Counted from the stretch's first letter, positions 14,395 to 23,204 are shown. The stretch: DNA of 53,026 nucleotides from Cupriavidus pauculus (GCF_022179805.1 NZ_BPUO01000026.1:1-53026), one strand, 5' to 3'. Made by a program: numbers and translations. The notes: a model not told the origin generated them from the letters alone.

Positions 14395-16257
14395 TTACTT
14401 GGCTGCCGGGGTGTCGGTGCCCGGCTTCCAGATCTGGCCGATTGCCAGGCTCTGGAGCTTCTTCTTGCGGCCGTACCAGAGGTTGACCAGGCCGCGGTTG
14501 AAGAACACCGCCGAGAACATCGAAGTCAGAATACCGAGGCAGTGCACCACGGCGAAGCCGCGCACCGGGCCCGAACCAAAGGCCAGCAGCGCCAGGCCGG
14601 CGATCAGCGTGGTCACGTTCGAGTCCAGGATGGTGGCCCAGGCGCGGTCGAAACCGATGGCGATGGCCATCTGCGGCGATGCGCCCGCGCGCAGTTCCTC
14701 GCGGATGCGTTCGTTGATCAGCACGTTCGCGTCAATGGCCATACCCAGCACCAGTGCGATAGCGGCGATACCCGGCAGCGTCAGCGTAGCCTGCAGCATC
14801 GACAGCACGGCAATCAGCAGCAGCAGGTTGATACCGAGCGCCACCACCGAGAACACGCCGAACAGCATGTAGTACAGGACCATGAACACGGCGATGGCGG
14901 CAAAGCCGTAGGCCACCGAGTCGAAACCCTTCTGGATGTTGTCCGCGCCGAGCGACGGGCCAATCGTGCGTTCCTCGATGATCTCCATCGGGGCGGCCAG
15001 CGAGCCTGCGCGCAGCAGCAGCGCCAGGTCGTTGGCGGCTTCGGTCGAGTACGAACCGGTGATCTGGAAGCTGGAGCCGAGTTCGGACTGGATCGTGGCC
15101 ACCGTCAGCACTTCGCCCTTGCCCTTTTCGAACAGCACGATGCCCATCGGCTTGCCGATGTTCTCGCGCGACACGTCGCGCAGCACACGGCCGCCCTGGG
15201 CGTCGAGCTTGATGTTCACGGACGGGCGCTGGTTCTGGTCGAAACCGGCCGAAGCGCTTTCGATGCGGTCGCCGGTGAAGATCACCTGCTTGCGCAGCAT
15301 GACCGGCGCGCCGTTGCCTTGCGTGAACAGTTCGTCGCCGAACGGCACCGGGTCGCCCGGACGCGGATTGCGCACGTCGGGATCGGCCAGGCGGGCTTCC
15401 AGCGTGGCGGTGCGGCCGATGATGTCCTTGGCCTTGGCGGTGTCCTGCACGCCCGGCAGTTGCACGACGATACGGTCGGAGCCTTGCTGCTGGATCACCG
15501 GTTCGGCCACGCCGAGTTCGTTCACGCGATTGTGCAGCGTGGTGATGTTCTGCTTGACCGCGCCGTCCTGCACGGCCCGGCGGGCCGCTTCGGTGAACAC
15601 GCCCACCACGTTGGTACCGTCGATCGTGAAAGCCAGCTCGCGCAGGTTGTCCGCCAGGACGCCGCGCGCACGATTGGCGTCATCGGCGTTCGAGAAGCGC
15701 ACGCTCAGGCTGTCGCCATCACGCTCGATGCCGCCATGGCGGATGTTCTTGTCGCGCAGCAGCGTGCGCGCATCGCCAGTCAGGCCTTCGAGCTTCTTGT
15801 CGACGGCGCCCTTCATGTCCACCTGCAGCAGGAAGTGCACGCCGCCGCGCAGGTCCAGGCCCAGGTACATCGGCAGCGCGTGCAGCGACGTCAGCCAGTG
15901 CGGCGATCCGGACAGCAGGTTCAGCGCCACCACGTATGTGGGGTTGCTGGCATCGGGGTTCAGCGCGCGCGACAGCGCGTCCTTGGCCTTGAGCTGCTCG
16001 TCCGTGGTGCGGAAGCGGGCCTTGACCGAGCCGGACTGCCCGGCGACGTCAAAGAAGACGCCGTCGGGTTGCAGCTGGTTCTGCGCCAGGATGTCCTCGA
16101 TCTGCTTCTGCATCGAGAGGTCGACCTTGACCGTGGCCTTGGCCGACGATACCTGGACAGCGGGAGCCTCGCCGAAGAAATTCGGCAGGGTGTAGGTGAT
16201 ACCGATGGCCACGGCCACCAGGATCACGATGTATTTCCAAAGCGGATAGCGATTCAT
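14395..16257 (-). CDS. secD: Protein translocase subunit SecD
   Basis: A 620-residue inner-membrane partner of SecF. The start MNRYPLWKYIVIL at 16257 gives the family length (E. coli 615); the open frame upstream adds 47 non-conserved residues. Seen: the first TM helix, the LGLDLRGGVHFLLQVD motif at the start of the large periplasmic P1 region, and the C-terminal bundle with GMAIDANVLINERIREEL, the proton-relay segment with its conserved Asp and Arg. It lies in the standard yajC-secD-secF order. The 212-bp gap to yajC is longer than usual and contains a small gggtcc-cgtt-ggaccc hairpin. Confidence 0.97.
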   Translation of the reverse strand: MNRYPLWKYIVILVAVAIGITYTLPNFFGEAPAVQVSSAKATVKVDLSMQKQIEDILAQNQLQPDGVFFDVAGQSGSVKARFRTTDEQLKAKDALSRALNPDASNPTYVVALNLLSGSPHWLTSLHALPMYLGLDLRGGVHFLLQVDMKGAVDKKLEGLTGDARTLLRDKNIRHGGIERDGDSLSVRFSNADDANRARGVLADNLRELAFTIDGTNVVGVFTEAARRAVQDGAVKQNITTLHNRVNELGVAEPVIQQQGSDRIVVQLPGVQDTAKAKDIIGRTATLEARLADPDVRNPRPGDPVPFGDELFTQGNGAPVMLRKQVIFTGDRIESASAGFDQNQRPSVNIKLDAQGGRVLRDVSRENIGKPMGIVLFEKGKGEVLTVATIQSELGSSFQITGSYSTEAANDLALLLRAGSLAAPMEIIEERTIGPSLGADNIQKGFDSVAYGFAAIAVFMVLYYMLFGVFSVVALGINLLLLIAVLSMLQATLTLPGIAAIALVLGMAIDANVLINERIREELRAGASPQMAIAIGFDRAWATILDSNVTTLIAGLALLAFGSGPVRGFAVVHCLGILTSMFSAVFFNRGLVNLWYGRKKKLQSLAIGQIWKPGTDTPAAK

Positions 16258-16469
16258 CTTTGGCCAGTCAATGCGGTTGGCATGCCGACAAGTCGCGCAA
16301 AATGCGCGCCGGTTCGGCGGACCGGTTGGCAAACAGCCGCCTGGGCAGCCTCTTCGCGGGTCCCGTTGGACCCGTTGGGCTGGTTCAGGCGGCTGCAAAG
16401 GGCATTGTCAGTGGAGCGTCTGGCGCCACGGGACAGATACCGCGAACAGGCGGGAGAAGATCGTCCGGA

Positions 16470-16796
16470 TCAGAGCGACTTCAGCGAGCCCTTGGGCAGA
16501 ACGGTGGTCACGGCGTTCTTCTGCACGGTGATTTCCGTGCCTTCCGCCACTTCCAGCGTGACGTAGTTCTCGTTGACCTTGGTCACACGGCCCAGGATGC
16601 CGCCGGCGGTCACGACTTCGTCGTTCTTGGCCAGTGCTTCGAGCATGGCCTTGGATTCCTTTTGGCGCTTCATCTGCGGGCGGATCATGATGAACCACAG
16701 CACCGCGAACATCAGGATGATCGGCAGGAAGCTCATCAGGCCACCGGCCCCGCCGCCAATACCGGCGGTCTGCGCAAAAGCGTTCGAAATCAGCAC
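16470..16796 (-). CDS. yajC: YajC, accessory subunit of the Sec translocon
   Basis: A 108-residue protein with one N-terminal transmembrane helix (about 20-38, SFLPIILMFAVLWFIMI), then the typical RPQMKRQKE and a small cytoplasmic beta domain (DEVVTAGGILGRVTKV). YajC associates with SecDF and YidC; it is dispensable in E. coli. The start is GTG at 16796, supported by GGAGAAG 5-6 bases upstream. It lies downstream of queA-tgt on the same strand, a conserved cluster in proteobacteria. Confidence 0.95.
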   Translation of the reverse strand: MLISNAFAQTAGIGGGAGGLMSFLPIILMFAVLWFIMIRPQMKRQKESKAMLEALAKNDEVVTAGGILGRVTKVNENYVTLEVAEGTEITVQKNAVTTVLPKGSLKSL

Positions 16797-16972
16797 GTTA
16801 CTTCTCCGTCACAAAGGTCATTCAGGGAATCGGGCATTCTATCACCCGGTTGTTGTCCCGCCTTGGCATTCTAGGGCGAATTACGGGTTTGTTCGGGGTG
16901 CTTTCAAAGTACTTTACGTACGTTGCAGAAAACACCGGCCGACGTCCGTCGCGGGCAGTTATTCGACCAGCC

Positions 16973-16994
16973 GGCAGCCAAAAGTTCGGCTGCC
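16973..16994 (-). terminator. Hairpin after tgt
   Basis: Stem ggcagcc / ggctgcc with an eight-base loop, about 20 bp beyond the tgt stop on the minus strand. There is no T-run after it, so it may only attenuate readthrough or stabilise the 3' end. The remaining gap to yajC (16797-16972) holds no gene I can support. Confidence 0.35.
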
Positions 16995-17015
16995 TGTCTG
17001 GTTTTCAGAACATTC

Positions 17016-18146
17016 TCATTTAGTGCCGCGCGCGCGGTTTTCGGCGAACTGGCGGCGGAACGCCTCGAAGCGGTGTTCCTCGATGGCCGTGCGCATTTCG
17101 CGCATCAGTTCCAGGTAGTAATAGAGGTTGTGGATGGTGTTCAGGCGTGCGCCCAGGATCTCGCCCACGCGATGCAGGTGATGCAGGTAGGCGCGCGAGA
17201 AGTTGCGGCAGGTGTAGCAGCCGCATTGCTCGTCCAGCGGGCGCGGGTCGTTGCGGTGCGCGGCATTGCGGATCTTGACGTCGCCGAAGCGGGTGAACAG
17301 CCAGCCATTGCGCGCGTTGCGGGTGGGCATCACGCAGTCGAACATGTCCACGCCGTGCGCCACGCCGGCCACCAGGTCCTCGGGTGTGCCCACGCCCATC
17401 AGGTAGTGGGGCTTGTTTGCCGGCAGGCGCGGGCCCACGTGCTCCAGCACGCGCATCATGTCTTCCTTGGGCTCGCCCACGGACAGGCCGCCGATGGCGT
17501 AGCCGTGGAAGTCCAGCTCGGACAGGCCGGCCAGGGACTCGTCGCGCAGATCCTCGAACATGCCGCCCTGGACGATGCCGAACAGCGCGTTCGGGTTGGC
17601 CAGACGCTCGAACTCGTCGCGCGAGCGCTTGGCCCAGCGCAGGCTCATGCGCATCGAGCGCGCGGCCTCGTCATGCGTGGCGGGGCGCCCGTCGATCTCG
17701 TAGGGCGTGCACTCGTCGAACTGCATCACGATGTCCGAGTTGAGTGTGCGCTGGATCTGCATCGAGATCTCGGGCGACAGGAACAGCTTGTCGCCATTTA
17801 CCGGCGATGCGAACGTGACGCCTTCTTCGGTGATCTTGCGCAGTTCTCCCAGGGAAAACACCTGAAAACCACCTGAATCGGTCAGGATCGGCTTGTCCCA
17901 GCCAATGAACTTGTGCAGGCCATTGTGGGTATCGACCACGTCCAGCCCCGGGCGCAGCCACAGGTGGAACGTGTTGCCGAGGATGATCTCGGCGCCGATC
18001 TCGTTCAGTTCCAGCGGCGACATCGCCTTGACGGAGCCGTAGGTACCCACCGGCATGAAGATTGGCGTTTCCACCACGCCATGGTTCAGCGTGACGCGGC
18101 CACGGCGCGCGTTGCCATCGGTGGTCAGCAGTTCGAAATTGAGCAT
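17016..18146 (-). CDS. tgt: Queuine tRNA-ribosyltransferase (tRNA-guanine transglycosylase)
   Basis: A 376-residue TIM-barrel enzyme that swaps guanine-34 of GUN-anticodon tRNAs for preQ1, the committed step of queuosine formation. Seen: LGNTFHLWLRPG, the general acid Asp90 in TDSGGFQVFSL, GGLSVGEP, the nucleophile region MFDCVMPTRNARNG, and the zinc site CGCYTCRNFSRAYLHHL. Length fits the family. It follows queA by 21 bp on the minus strand, and QueA acts on the product, so the two form a pathway operon ahead of yajC-secDF. Confidence 0.97.
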   Translation of the reverse strand: MLNFELLTTDGNARRGRVTLNHGVVETPIFMPVGTYGSVKAMSPLELNEIGAEIILGNTFHLWLRPGLDVVDTHNGLHKFIGWDKPILTDSGGFQVFSLGELRKITEEGVTFASPVNGDKLFLSPEISMQIQRTLNSDIVMQFDECTPYEIDGRPATHDEAARSMRMSLRWAKRSRDEFERLANPNALFGIVQGGMFEDLRDESLAGLSELDFHGYAIGGLSVGEPKEDMMRVLEHVGPRLPANKPHYLMGVGTPEDLVAGVAHGVDMFDCVMPTRNARNGWLFTRFGDVKIRNAAHRNDPRPLDEQCGCYTCRNFSRAYLHHLHRVGEILGARLNTIHNLYYYLELMREMRTAIEEHRFEAFRRQFAENRARGTK

Positions 18147-18167
18147 GTTCTGGGTTCTCGTATGCGG

Positions 18168-19232
18168 TCAGTCGCGGGCGGCGTCGCGGCGGGTGAGCAG
18201 CATGGCGTCGCCGTAGCTGAAGAAGCGGTAGCGCTGGTCGACGGCGTGGCGGTAGGTGGCGCGGATCGCCTCCACACCGGCCAGGGCCGACACCAGCATC
18301 AGCAGCGTGGACTTGGGCAGGTGGAAGTTCGTAATCAGCGCATCGACCGCGCGGAAGCGATAGCCGGGGGTGATGAAGATGTCGGTGTCGCCGGTGCCGG
18401 GGTTCAGCGCGCCGTCTTCGGCCGCCGCCGATTCCAGCGCGCGCAGCGACGTGGTGCCCACGGCGATCACGCGGCCGCCGCGAGCCCGCGTCTCGCGCAC
18501 GGCATCGGCCAGTTCCGGGGTGACGGCATACCACTCGGAATGCATCTTGTGCTCGGCCAGGTTCTCGGTGCGTACCGGCTGGAAGGTGCCGGCGCCCACG
18601 TGCAGCGTCAGGAACGCGCGCCGGATGCCGGCCGCGTCGAGCCGCGCAAACAGTGCGTCGTCGAAATGCAGGCCGGCCGTGGGGGCGGCCACGGCGCCCG
18701 GATTGCGCGCATAGACGGTCTGGTAGCGCGTTTCGTCGTAGGCGTCGGGATCATGCGTGATGTAGGGCGGCAGGGGCAGCCGGCCATAACGCTCGATCAG
18801 GTCGAGCGCCGGCTCGGGAAAGCGCAGCGTGAAGAACTGGTCCACGCGCGGGCCCACGGTGACCGCGAACGCGTCGTCGGCCAGGTGCAGCGCACTGCCT
18901 TCGGCGGGGGTCTTCGAGGCGCGTACCTGGGCCAGTACCGTGTGGGAGTCCACCACGCGCTCGACCAGAACCTCCACGCGGCCGCCGCTGGGCTTCTGGC
19001 CGAAAAAGCGCGCCTTGATCACGCGCGTGTCGTTGAAGACCAGCAGGTCGTTGGGGCTCAGGTATTCGAGGATGTCGCTGAATGCACGGTCCACCATCTG
19101 CACCGCGTCGGCGGTGTCTTCCGGGGCTGTCCGCTCCACCACCAGCAGGCGGCTGGCGCTGCGGTCGGGCAGGGCGGACTGCGCGATCAGCTCGGGCGGC
19201 AGCGGGAAATCGAAGTCGGACAGGGTAAGCAT
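18168..19232 (-). CDS. queA: S-adenosylmethionine:tRNA ribosyltransferase-isomerase QueA
   Basis: A 354-residue enzyme that transfers and isomerises the ribosyl part of SAM onto preQ1-tRNA, giving epoxyqueuosine. Seen: MLTLSDFDFPLPPELIAQ, the LVFNDTRVIKARFFG motif, PAPTAGLHF-like AAPTAGLHF, HVGAGTFQPVR and SLRALES, all characteristic. The start at 19232 (MLTLSDF) is chosen over the longer open frame because it matches family starts and length (about 350). It is the first gene of the queA-tgt unit and diverges from recG across a 184-bp gap containing the hairpin at 19286-19310. Confidence 0.96.
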   Translation of the reverse strand: MLTLSDFDFPLPPELIAQSALPDRSASRLLVVERTAPEDTADAVQMVDRAFSDILEYLSPNDLLVFNDTRVIKARFFGQKPSGGRVEVLVERVVDSHTVLAQVRASKTPAEGSALHLADDAFAVTVGPRVDQFFTLRFPEPALDLIERYGRLPLPPYITHDPDAYDETRYQTVYARNPGAVAAPTAGLHFDDALFARLDAAGIRRAFLTLHVGAGTFQPVRTENLAEHKMHSEWYAVTPELADAVRETRARGGRVIAVGTTSLRALESAAAEDGALNPGTGDTDIFITPGYRFRAVDALITNFHLPKSTLLMLVSALAGVEAIRATYRHAVDQRYRFFSYGDAMLLTRRDAARD

Positions 19233-19285
19233 TGCGGGTTCAGCGAGACATTCAGCAGGTAAAGCGCCAGGCAATACGCGGGGGA

Positions 19286-19310
19286 GCGGCACTCCGGAGC
19301 GAAGTGCCGC
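19286..19310. other. Hairpin in the queA-recG divergent intergenic region
   Basis: Perfect 8-bp arms gcggcact / agtgccgc around a nine-base loop, 54-78 bp upstream of queA. TACAAT-like boxes occur on both strands nearby (about 19340 and, on the minus strand, 19353-19358) without good -35 partners. Purpose unknown. Confidence 0.35.
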
Positions 19311-19416
19311 CGCAGGCATCGGTACGGCATGGGTACAATCGGCGAATCCGACATTGTAAGGCTTGGGCGCGCCGCTTCGCCCACGCCACGCTTGTGACTC
19401 CCATTATTCAGCGCTG

Positions 19417-21618
19417 ATGCCAGGCACCGCCACCGACCCGACCGACGATACTGTCCCGCCTACCGAGTCCGCCCCGAAGCCGGCGCGACGCGGCGGGAAA
19501 GAGGGTGCAAAGCCGGACGCCAAGGCGGATGCCAAGGCCAAGCCGTCTTCCGCCGTGGCGCGGCTGGCCAAGCTGGGCCTGCGGCGGCCGGTGGACCTGG
19601 TGTTGCACCTGCCGCTGCGCTACGAAGACGAAACCACGCTGGAGCCGATCCGCGAAGCGATCCGCCGCGCCGGCATGGGGCTGGCGGCGCAGGTCGAGGG
19701 CGAAGTTGTGTCGAACGAGGTGACTTTCCGGCCGCGCCGCCAACTGGTGGTGAAAATGGCGGACGACACCGGCGAGCTGACGTTGCGCTTTCTCAACTTC
19801 TACGGCAGCCAGACCAAGCAGATGGCCGAAGGCATGCGGCTGCGCGTGCGCGGCGAGATACGGGGCGGATTCTTTGGCGCCGAAATGGTCCATCCGACCG
19901 TGCGCGCCATCACGCCCGACGAACCGCTGCCCGATCGGCTGACGCCGGTCTATCCGGCCACTGCGGGCATCTCTCAGGGCTATCTGCGCAAGGCCATTGG
20001 CGGCGCCATGTCGCGCACGCCCATGCCGGAGACCTTGCCCCAGGCCATCATGCGCGGCCCGCTGGCACCGCTGAAGCTGCCGCCGCTGATGGATTGCCTG
20101 CGCCTGCTGCACAACCCGCCGCCGCAGGAAAGCGAGGCCGCGCTGGCCGACCGCTCGCACCCGGCCTGGATCCGCATCAAGTTCGACGAACTGCTGGCGC
20201 AGCAGATCTCGCTGCGCCGCTCGCAGGCCGCGCGCAAGGAGAAGAACGCGCCATCGATGCCGCGCCGCGCCGGCGGCCTGCTGACCAACTTCCAGGCCGC
20301 GCTGCCGTTCAAATTGACCGGCGCCCAGCAGCGCGTGGTCGAGGAAATCGCCGCCGACATGACACGGCCGCATCCGATGCACCGGCTGCTGCAGGGCGAC
20401 GTGGGCAGCGGCAAGACCATCGTGGCCGCGCTGGCGGCCTGCCAGGCCATCGACGCGGGCTTTCAGGCCGCGCTGATGGCGCCCACCGAAATCCTGGCCG
20501 AGCAGCACTACCGCAAGCTGTCGGCGTGGCTGGAGCCGCTGGGCGTGCCCGTGGTCTGGCTGGCCGGCAGCCTGAAGACCAAGGCCAAGCGCGAGGCCGT
20601 GGCCCGCGCCGAATCGGGCGAGGCAAAGCTGGTGATCGGCACGCATGCGCTGATCCAGGACGGCGTGAAGTTTGCCAACCTGGGGCTGGCCGTGGTCGAC
20701 GAACAGCACCGCTTCGGGGTGGCCCAGCGGCTGGCATTGCGCGGCAAGGCGGCCGAGGGCGATGCGCCGAAGCCGGCCGACGACAAGCTGGCGCAGGTGC
20801 CGCACCAGTTGATGATGTCGGCCACGCCGATCCCGCGCACGCTGGCCATGACGTATTACGCCGACCTCGACGTGTCGGTCATCGACGAACTGCCGCCGGG
20901 GCGCACGCCGATCGTGACGCGGCTGGTCAACGATGCGCGCCGCGACGAGGTCATCGAGCGCGTACACCACGCGGCGGCCGAAGGGCGCCAGGTCTACTGG
21001 GTTTGCCCGCTGATCGAGGAAAGCGAGGCGCTGCAGTTGCAGACCGCCGTGGAGACCTACGAAACGCTGATGGCCGCGCTGCCCGACCTGCGCGTGGGCC
21101 TGGTCCATGGGCGGCTGCCGCCAGCGGAGAAGGCCGCCGTGATGGACGACTTCACCGCCAACCGGCTGCAGGTGCTGGTGGCCACCACCGTGATCGAAGT
21201 GGGCGTGGACGTGCCCAACGCCTCGCTGATGGTGATCGAGCATGCCGAGCGCTTTGGCCTGGCGCAGCTGCACCAGTTGCGCGGCCGCGTGGGGCGGGGC
21301 AGCGCGGAATCGGTCTGCCTGCTGATGTATCAGGCGCCGTTGTCACCCACTGCGCGTGAACGCCTGGCGACGATGCGCGAAACCACCGACGGCTTCGAAA
21401 TTGCCCGGCGTGACCTGCAGATCCGAGGTCCGGGTGAATTCCTGGGAGCGCGCCAGTCCGGCGAGGCCATGCTGCGCTTTGCCGACCTGGAGACCGACGC
21501 CTGGCTGGTGGACTACGCCCAGGAAGCCGCCGAACTGATGCTGGAACGGTTTCCCGAGGAGGTTGAGTCACATTTGTCACGCTGGCTGGGCGGACGCGAA
21601 CACTTTTTGAAGGCGTAG
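19417..21618 (+). CDS. recG: ATP-dependent DNA helicase RecG
   Basis: A 733-residue branch-migration helicase that regresses stalled forks and resolves R-loops and Holliday-type junctions. Seen: the wedge/OB domain (about 80-230), Walker A GDVGSGKT (327-334), DEQH box (428-431), MSATPIPRTL, and motif VI HQLRGRVGRG followed by the C-terminal DGFEIARRDLQIRGPGEFLG signature. It is about 40 residues longer than E. coli RecG because of an N-terminal Pro/Lys/Ala/Asp-rich tail (KPARRGGKEGAKPDAKADAKAK) that looks disordered. The start at 19417 is the first ATG after the in-frame upstream region; no strong ribosome binding site is seen, so a few residues are uncertain. Confidence 0.95.
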   Translation: MPGTATDPTDDTVPPTESAPKPARRGGKEGAKPDAKADAKAKPSSAVARLAKLGLRRPVDLVLHLPLRYEDETTLEPIREAIRRAGMGLAAQVEGEVVSNEVTFRPRRQLVVKMADDTGELTLRFLNFYGSQTKQMAEGMRLRVRGEIRGGFFGAEMVHPTVRAITPDEPLPDRLTPVYPATAGISQGYLRKAIGGAMSRTPMPETLPQAIMRGPLAPLKLPPLMDCLRLLHNPPPQESEAALADRSHPAWIRIKFDELLAQQISLRRSQAARKEKNAPSMPRRAGGLLTNFQAALPFKLTGAQQRVVEEIAADMTRPHPMHRLLQGDVGSGKTIVAALAACQAIDAGFQAALMAPTEILAEQHYRKLSAWLEPLGVPVVWLAGSLKTKAKREAVARAESGEAKLVIGTHALIQDGVKFANLGLAVVDEQHRFGVAQRLALRGKAAEGDAPKPADDKLAQVPHQLMMSATPIPRTLAMTYYADLDVSVIDELPPGRTPIVTRLVNDARRDEVIERVHHAAAEGRQVYWVCPLIEESEALQLQTAVETYETLMAALPDLRVGLVHGRLPPAEKAAVMDDFTANRLQVLVATTVIEVGVDVPNASLMVIEHAERFGLAQLHQLRGRVGRGSAESVCLLMYQAPLSPTARERLATMRETTDGFEIARRDLQIRGPGEFLGARQSGEAMLRFADLETDAWLVDYAQEAAELMLERFPEEVESHLSRWLGGREHFLKA

Positions 21619-21635
21619 CCGATCACCGGTCGGTG

Positions 21636-21653
21636 TTTCTGACTAGTCAGAAA
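21636..21653. promoter_or_regulatory. Perfect 18-bp palindrome between recG and oxyR
   Basis: tttctgactagtcagaaa reads the same on both strands. It begins 18 bp after the recG stop and ends 33 bp before the oxyR promoter candidate. It could form a weak AT-rich hairpin after recG or be an operator for oxyR. Neither is proven. Confidence 0.4.
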
Positions 21654-21685
21654 AAGTGCCGCAAGACTGACATTGCTTCGGCGAT

Positions 21686-21714
21686 CTGACAGATGGCGGA
21701 ATCGAAGCTAAAAT
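21686..21714 (+). promoter_or_regulatory. Sigma-70 promoter candidate for oxyR
   Basis: CTGACA (21686-21691), 17-bp spacer, TAAAAT (21709-21714), ending 27 bp before the oxyR start. Each hexamer has one mismatch to consensus. Confidence 0.65.
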
Positions 21715-21741
21715 CTATCGCCTAACCGAACCTGATTGATC

Positions 21742-22698
21742 ATGACGCTCACCGAACTCAAGTACATCGTCGCCGTCGCGCGCGAGCGCCATTTCGGCCG
21801 GGCGGCCGAGGCGTGCTTCGTGTCGCAGCCGACCCTGTCGGTTGCCATCAAGAAGCTGGAGGACGAGCTGACCGTGCAGATTTTCGAGCGCGGCACCTCG
21901 GAGGTGTCGGTGACGGCCATCGGCGAGCAGATCGTGGCGCAGGCGCAGCGCGTGCTCGAACAGACCATGGCGATTCGTGAAATCGCCAAGCAAGGCAAGG
22001 ATCCGCTGGCCGGCCCGCTGCGCGTGGGCGTGATCTACACGATCGGGCCGTACCTGCTGCCGTCGCTGGTCAAGCAGATGATCGATACCGTCCCGCAGAT
22101 GCCGCTGATGCTGCAGGAAAACTACACCAACAAGCTGATCGAACTGCTCAAGCAGGGCGAGATCGACTGCGCGATCATGGCCGAGCCGTTCGCGGATTCG
22201 GGCCTGACCGTGCGGCCGCTCTACGACGAGCCGTTCGTGGTGGCCGTGCCGCGCGGGCACAAGCTGGCCGAGCAGGCCAAGGTGGACCCGGACGAACTGA
22301 AGCAGCAGACCATGCTGCTGCTGGGCAGCGGCCACTGCTTCCGCGACCACGTGCTGGGCGTCTGTCCCGAACTGTCGCGCTTCTCGCAGGCTGCCGACGG
22401 TATCCAGAAGACGTTCGAGGGCTCGTCGCTCGAAACGATCCGGCACATGGTGGCCAGCGGCGTGGGTATTACGGTGCTGCCGCGCACGTCGGTGCCCGAC
22501 CTCAAGCCGCGAAACGACTTGCTGTCGTACGTGCCGTTCGCCGAGCCGGTGCCCGATCGCCGCGTGGTGCTGGCCTGGCGCAAGAGCTTTACCCGCCTGC
22601 CCGCCATGGAAGCACTGGCCAATGCCGTGGCCGCCTGCGAACTGTCGGGTGTGCGCAAGCTTGCCAGCGCCGAGGACGTGGAGGCCGTGGCCGCCTGA
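21742..22698 (+). CDS. oxyR: Peroxide-sensing LysR regulator OxyR
   Basis: A 318-residue LysR-type activator. The winged helix-turn-helix is at the N-terminus (HFGRAAEACFVSQPTLSVAIKKLEDEL). The regulatory domain has the redox pair Cys199 (GSGHCF) and Cys208 (GVCPEL), at exactly the E. coli OxyR numbers; H2O2 forms a disulfide between them and switches DNA binding. This makes OxyR, not a generic LysR, the confident call. The ATG at 21742 is chosen over a TTG two codons upstream. A promoter candidate precedes it and a terminator follows. A putative OxyR site lies at 22803-22842 ahead of the next genes, including dps, a classical OxyR target. Confidence 0.97.
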   Translation: MTLTELKYIVAVARERHFGRAAEACFVSQPTLSVAIKKLEDELTVQIFERGTSEVSVTAIGEQIVAQAQRVLEQTMAIREIAKQGKDPLAGPLRVGVIYTIGPYLLPSLVKQMIDTVPQMPLMLQENYTNKLIELLKQGEIDCAIMAEPFADSGLTVRPLYDEPFVVAVPRGHKLAEQAKVDPDELKQQTMLLLGSGHCFRDHVLGVCPELSRFSQAADGIQKTFEGSSLETIRHMVASGVGITVLPRTSVPDLKPRNDLLSYVPFAEPVPDRRVVLAWRKSFTRLPAMEALANAVAACELSGVRKLASAEDVEAVAA

Positions 22699-22731
22699 GT
22701 CCACTGCACCGATCTGTATCGGAAGTTGCCG

Positions 22732-22760
22732 ACGGCAGGGGAGACCCTGCCGTTTTTGTT
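22732..22760 (+). terminator. Intrinsic terminator of oxyR
   Basis: Perfect stem acggcaggg / ccctgccgt with a gaga loop and the T-rich tail tttttgttt. Confidence 0.9.
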
Positions 22761-22802
22761 TTCCGCGCGCATTCCTGCAAAACCCATGACTTCCACGCGG
22801 TT

Positions 22803-22842
22803 ATAGGTGTCGCCTATTTGATAGGTTGAAATTATCAAATAG
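22803..22842. promoter_or_regulatory. Candidate OxyR operator upstream of the small ORF and dps
   Basis: ATAG (22803-22806), seven bases, CTAT (22814-22817) matches an OxyR half-operator ATAG-N7-CTAT and the LysR T-N11-A rule. It overlaps a perfect inverted repeat ctatttgata (22814-22823) / tatcaaatag (22833-22842) separated by 9 bp. The stretch is AT-rich in GC-rich surroundings and lies directly downstream of oxyR and upstream of dps. A weak promoter (ttgaaa, about 17 bp, gaatag) overlaps it. Binding is inferred from the motif only. Confidence 0.6.
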
Positions 22843-22934
22843 TCACATGAATAGCCGGTGCCTACACTCCGTCCATCGGGTCGCGACACCAACCTGGCGG
22901 ACAGGAGCGACCCGCCTACACAGGGAGAAACATC

Positions 22935-23120
22935 ATGGCAATGCTCGATCTTTTCGTGAGCGAATTCCGGCAGTTGCGAGCCGACGCCGCACGGGCGGGC
23001 AAGGCCGGACGCCTGCGCCGCAAGTTGGTACGCAAGGAAATCGGCATGGCCATTGTCGCGCTTGGCGCAATGGTGATGTTCCTCGATGCGGCGCAGGGTG
23101 TGTCCTTCCTCGTGACATGA
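22935..23120 (+). CDS. Small membrane protein of unknown function
   Basis: A 61-residue protein with a basic amphipathic N-terminal half (FRQLRADAARAGKAGRLRRKLVRKE) and a single hydrophobic C-terminal helix (about 37-58, GMAIVALGAMVMFLDAAQGVSF). An aggga ribosome binding site lies 7-10 bases before the ATG, and the spacing to the candidate OxyR operator suits a direct target. dps follows 84 bp downstream on the same strand with no terminator between, so co-transcription is possible. I do not recognise a family. A role in the peroxide response is a guess from context. Confidence 0.7.
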   Translation: MAMLDLFVSEFRQLRADAARAGKAGRLRRKLVRKEIGMAIVALGAMVMFLDAAQGVSFLVT

Positions 23121-23204
23121 CCTGGTGCGATAATGGCCGCTGCTCGTCCGCGGTAGCGCGGGCGGCCGATCCTCGTGGCCTGACCAGAATGGAGCTTAGA
23201 AACC

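Noticed and set aside
16258..16398. N-terminal extension of SecD to 16398
   Set aside because: The extra 47 residues are Arg/Pro/Cys-rich, not signal-anchor-like, and exceed the family length; MNRYPLWKY at 16257 is the family start.
13570..16566. 998-codon open frame on the plus strand across secD/secF
   Set aside because: It is antisense to the fully conserved secF and secD genes, is His/Arg/Gln-rich, and has no recognisable domain; this is a typical GC-rich shadow frame.
19408..21273. 621-codon minus-strand frame opposite recG
   Set aside because: It is antisense to recG, whose helicase motifs are all intact; there is no domain or ribosome binding site support.
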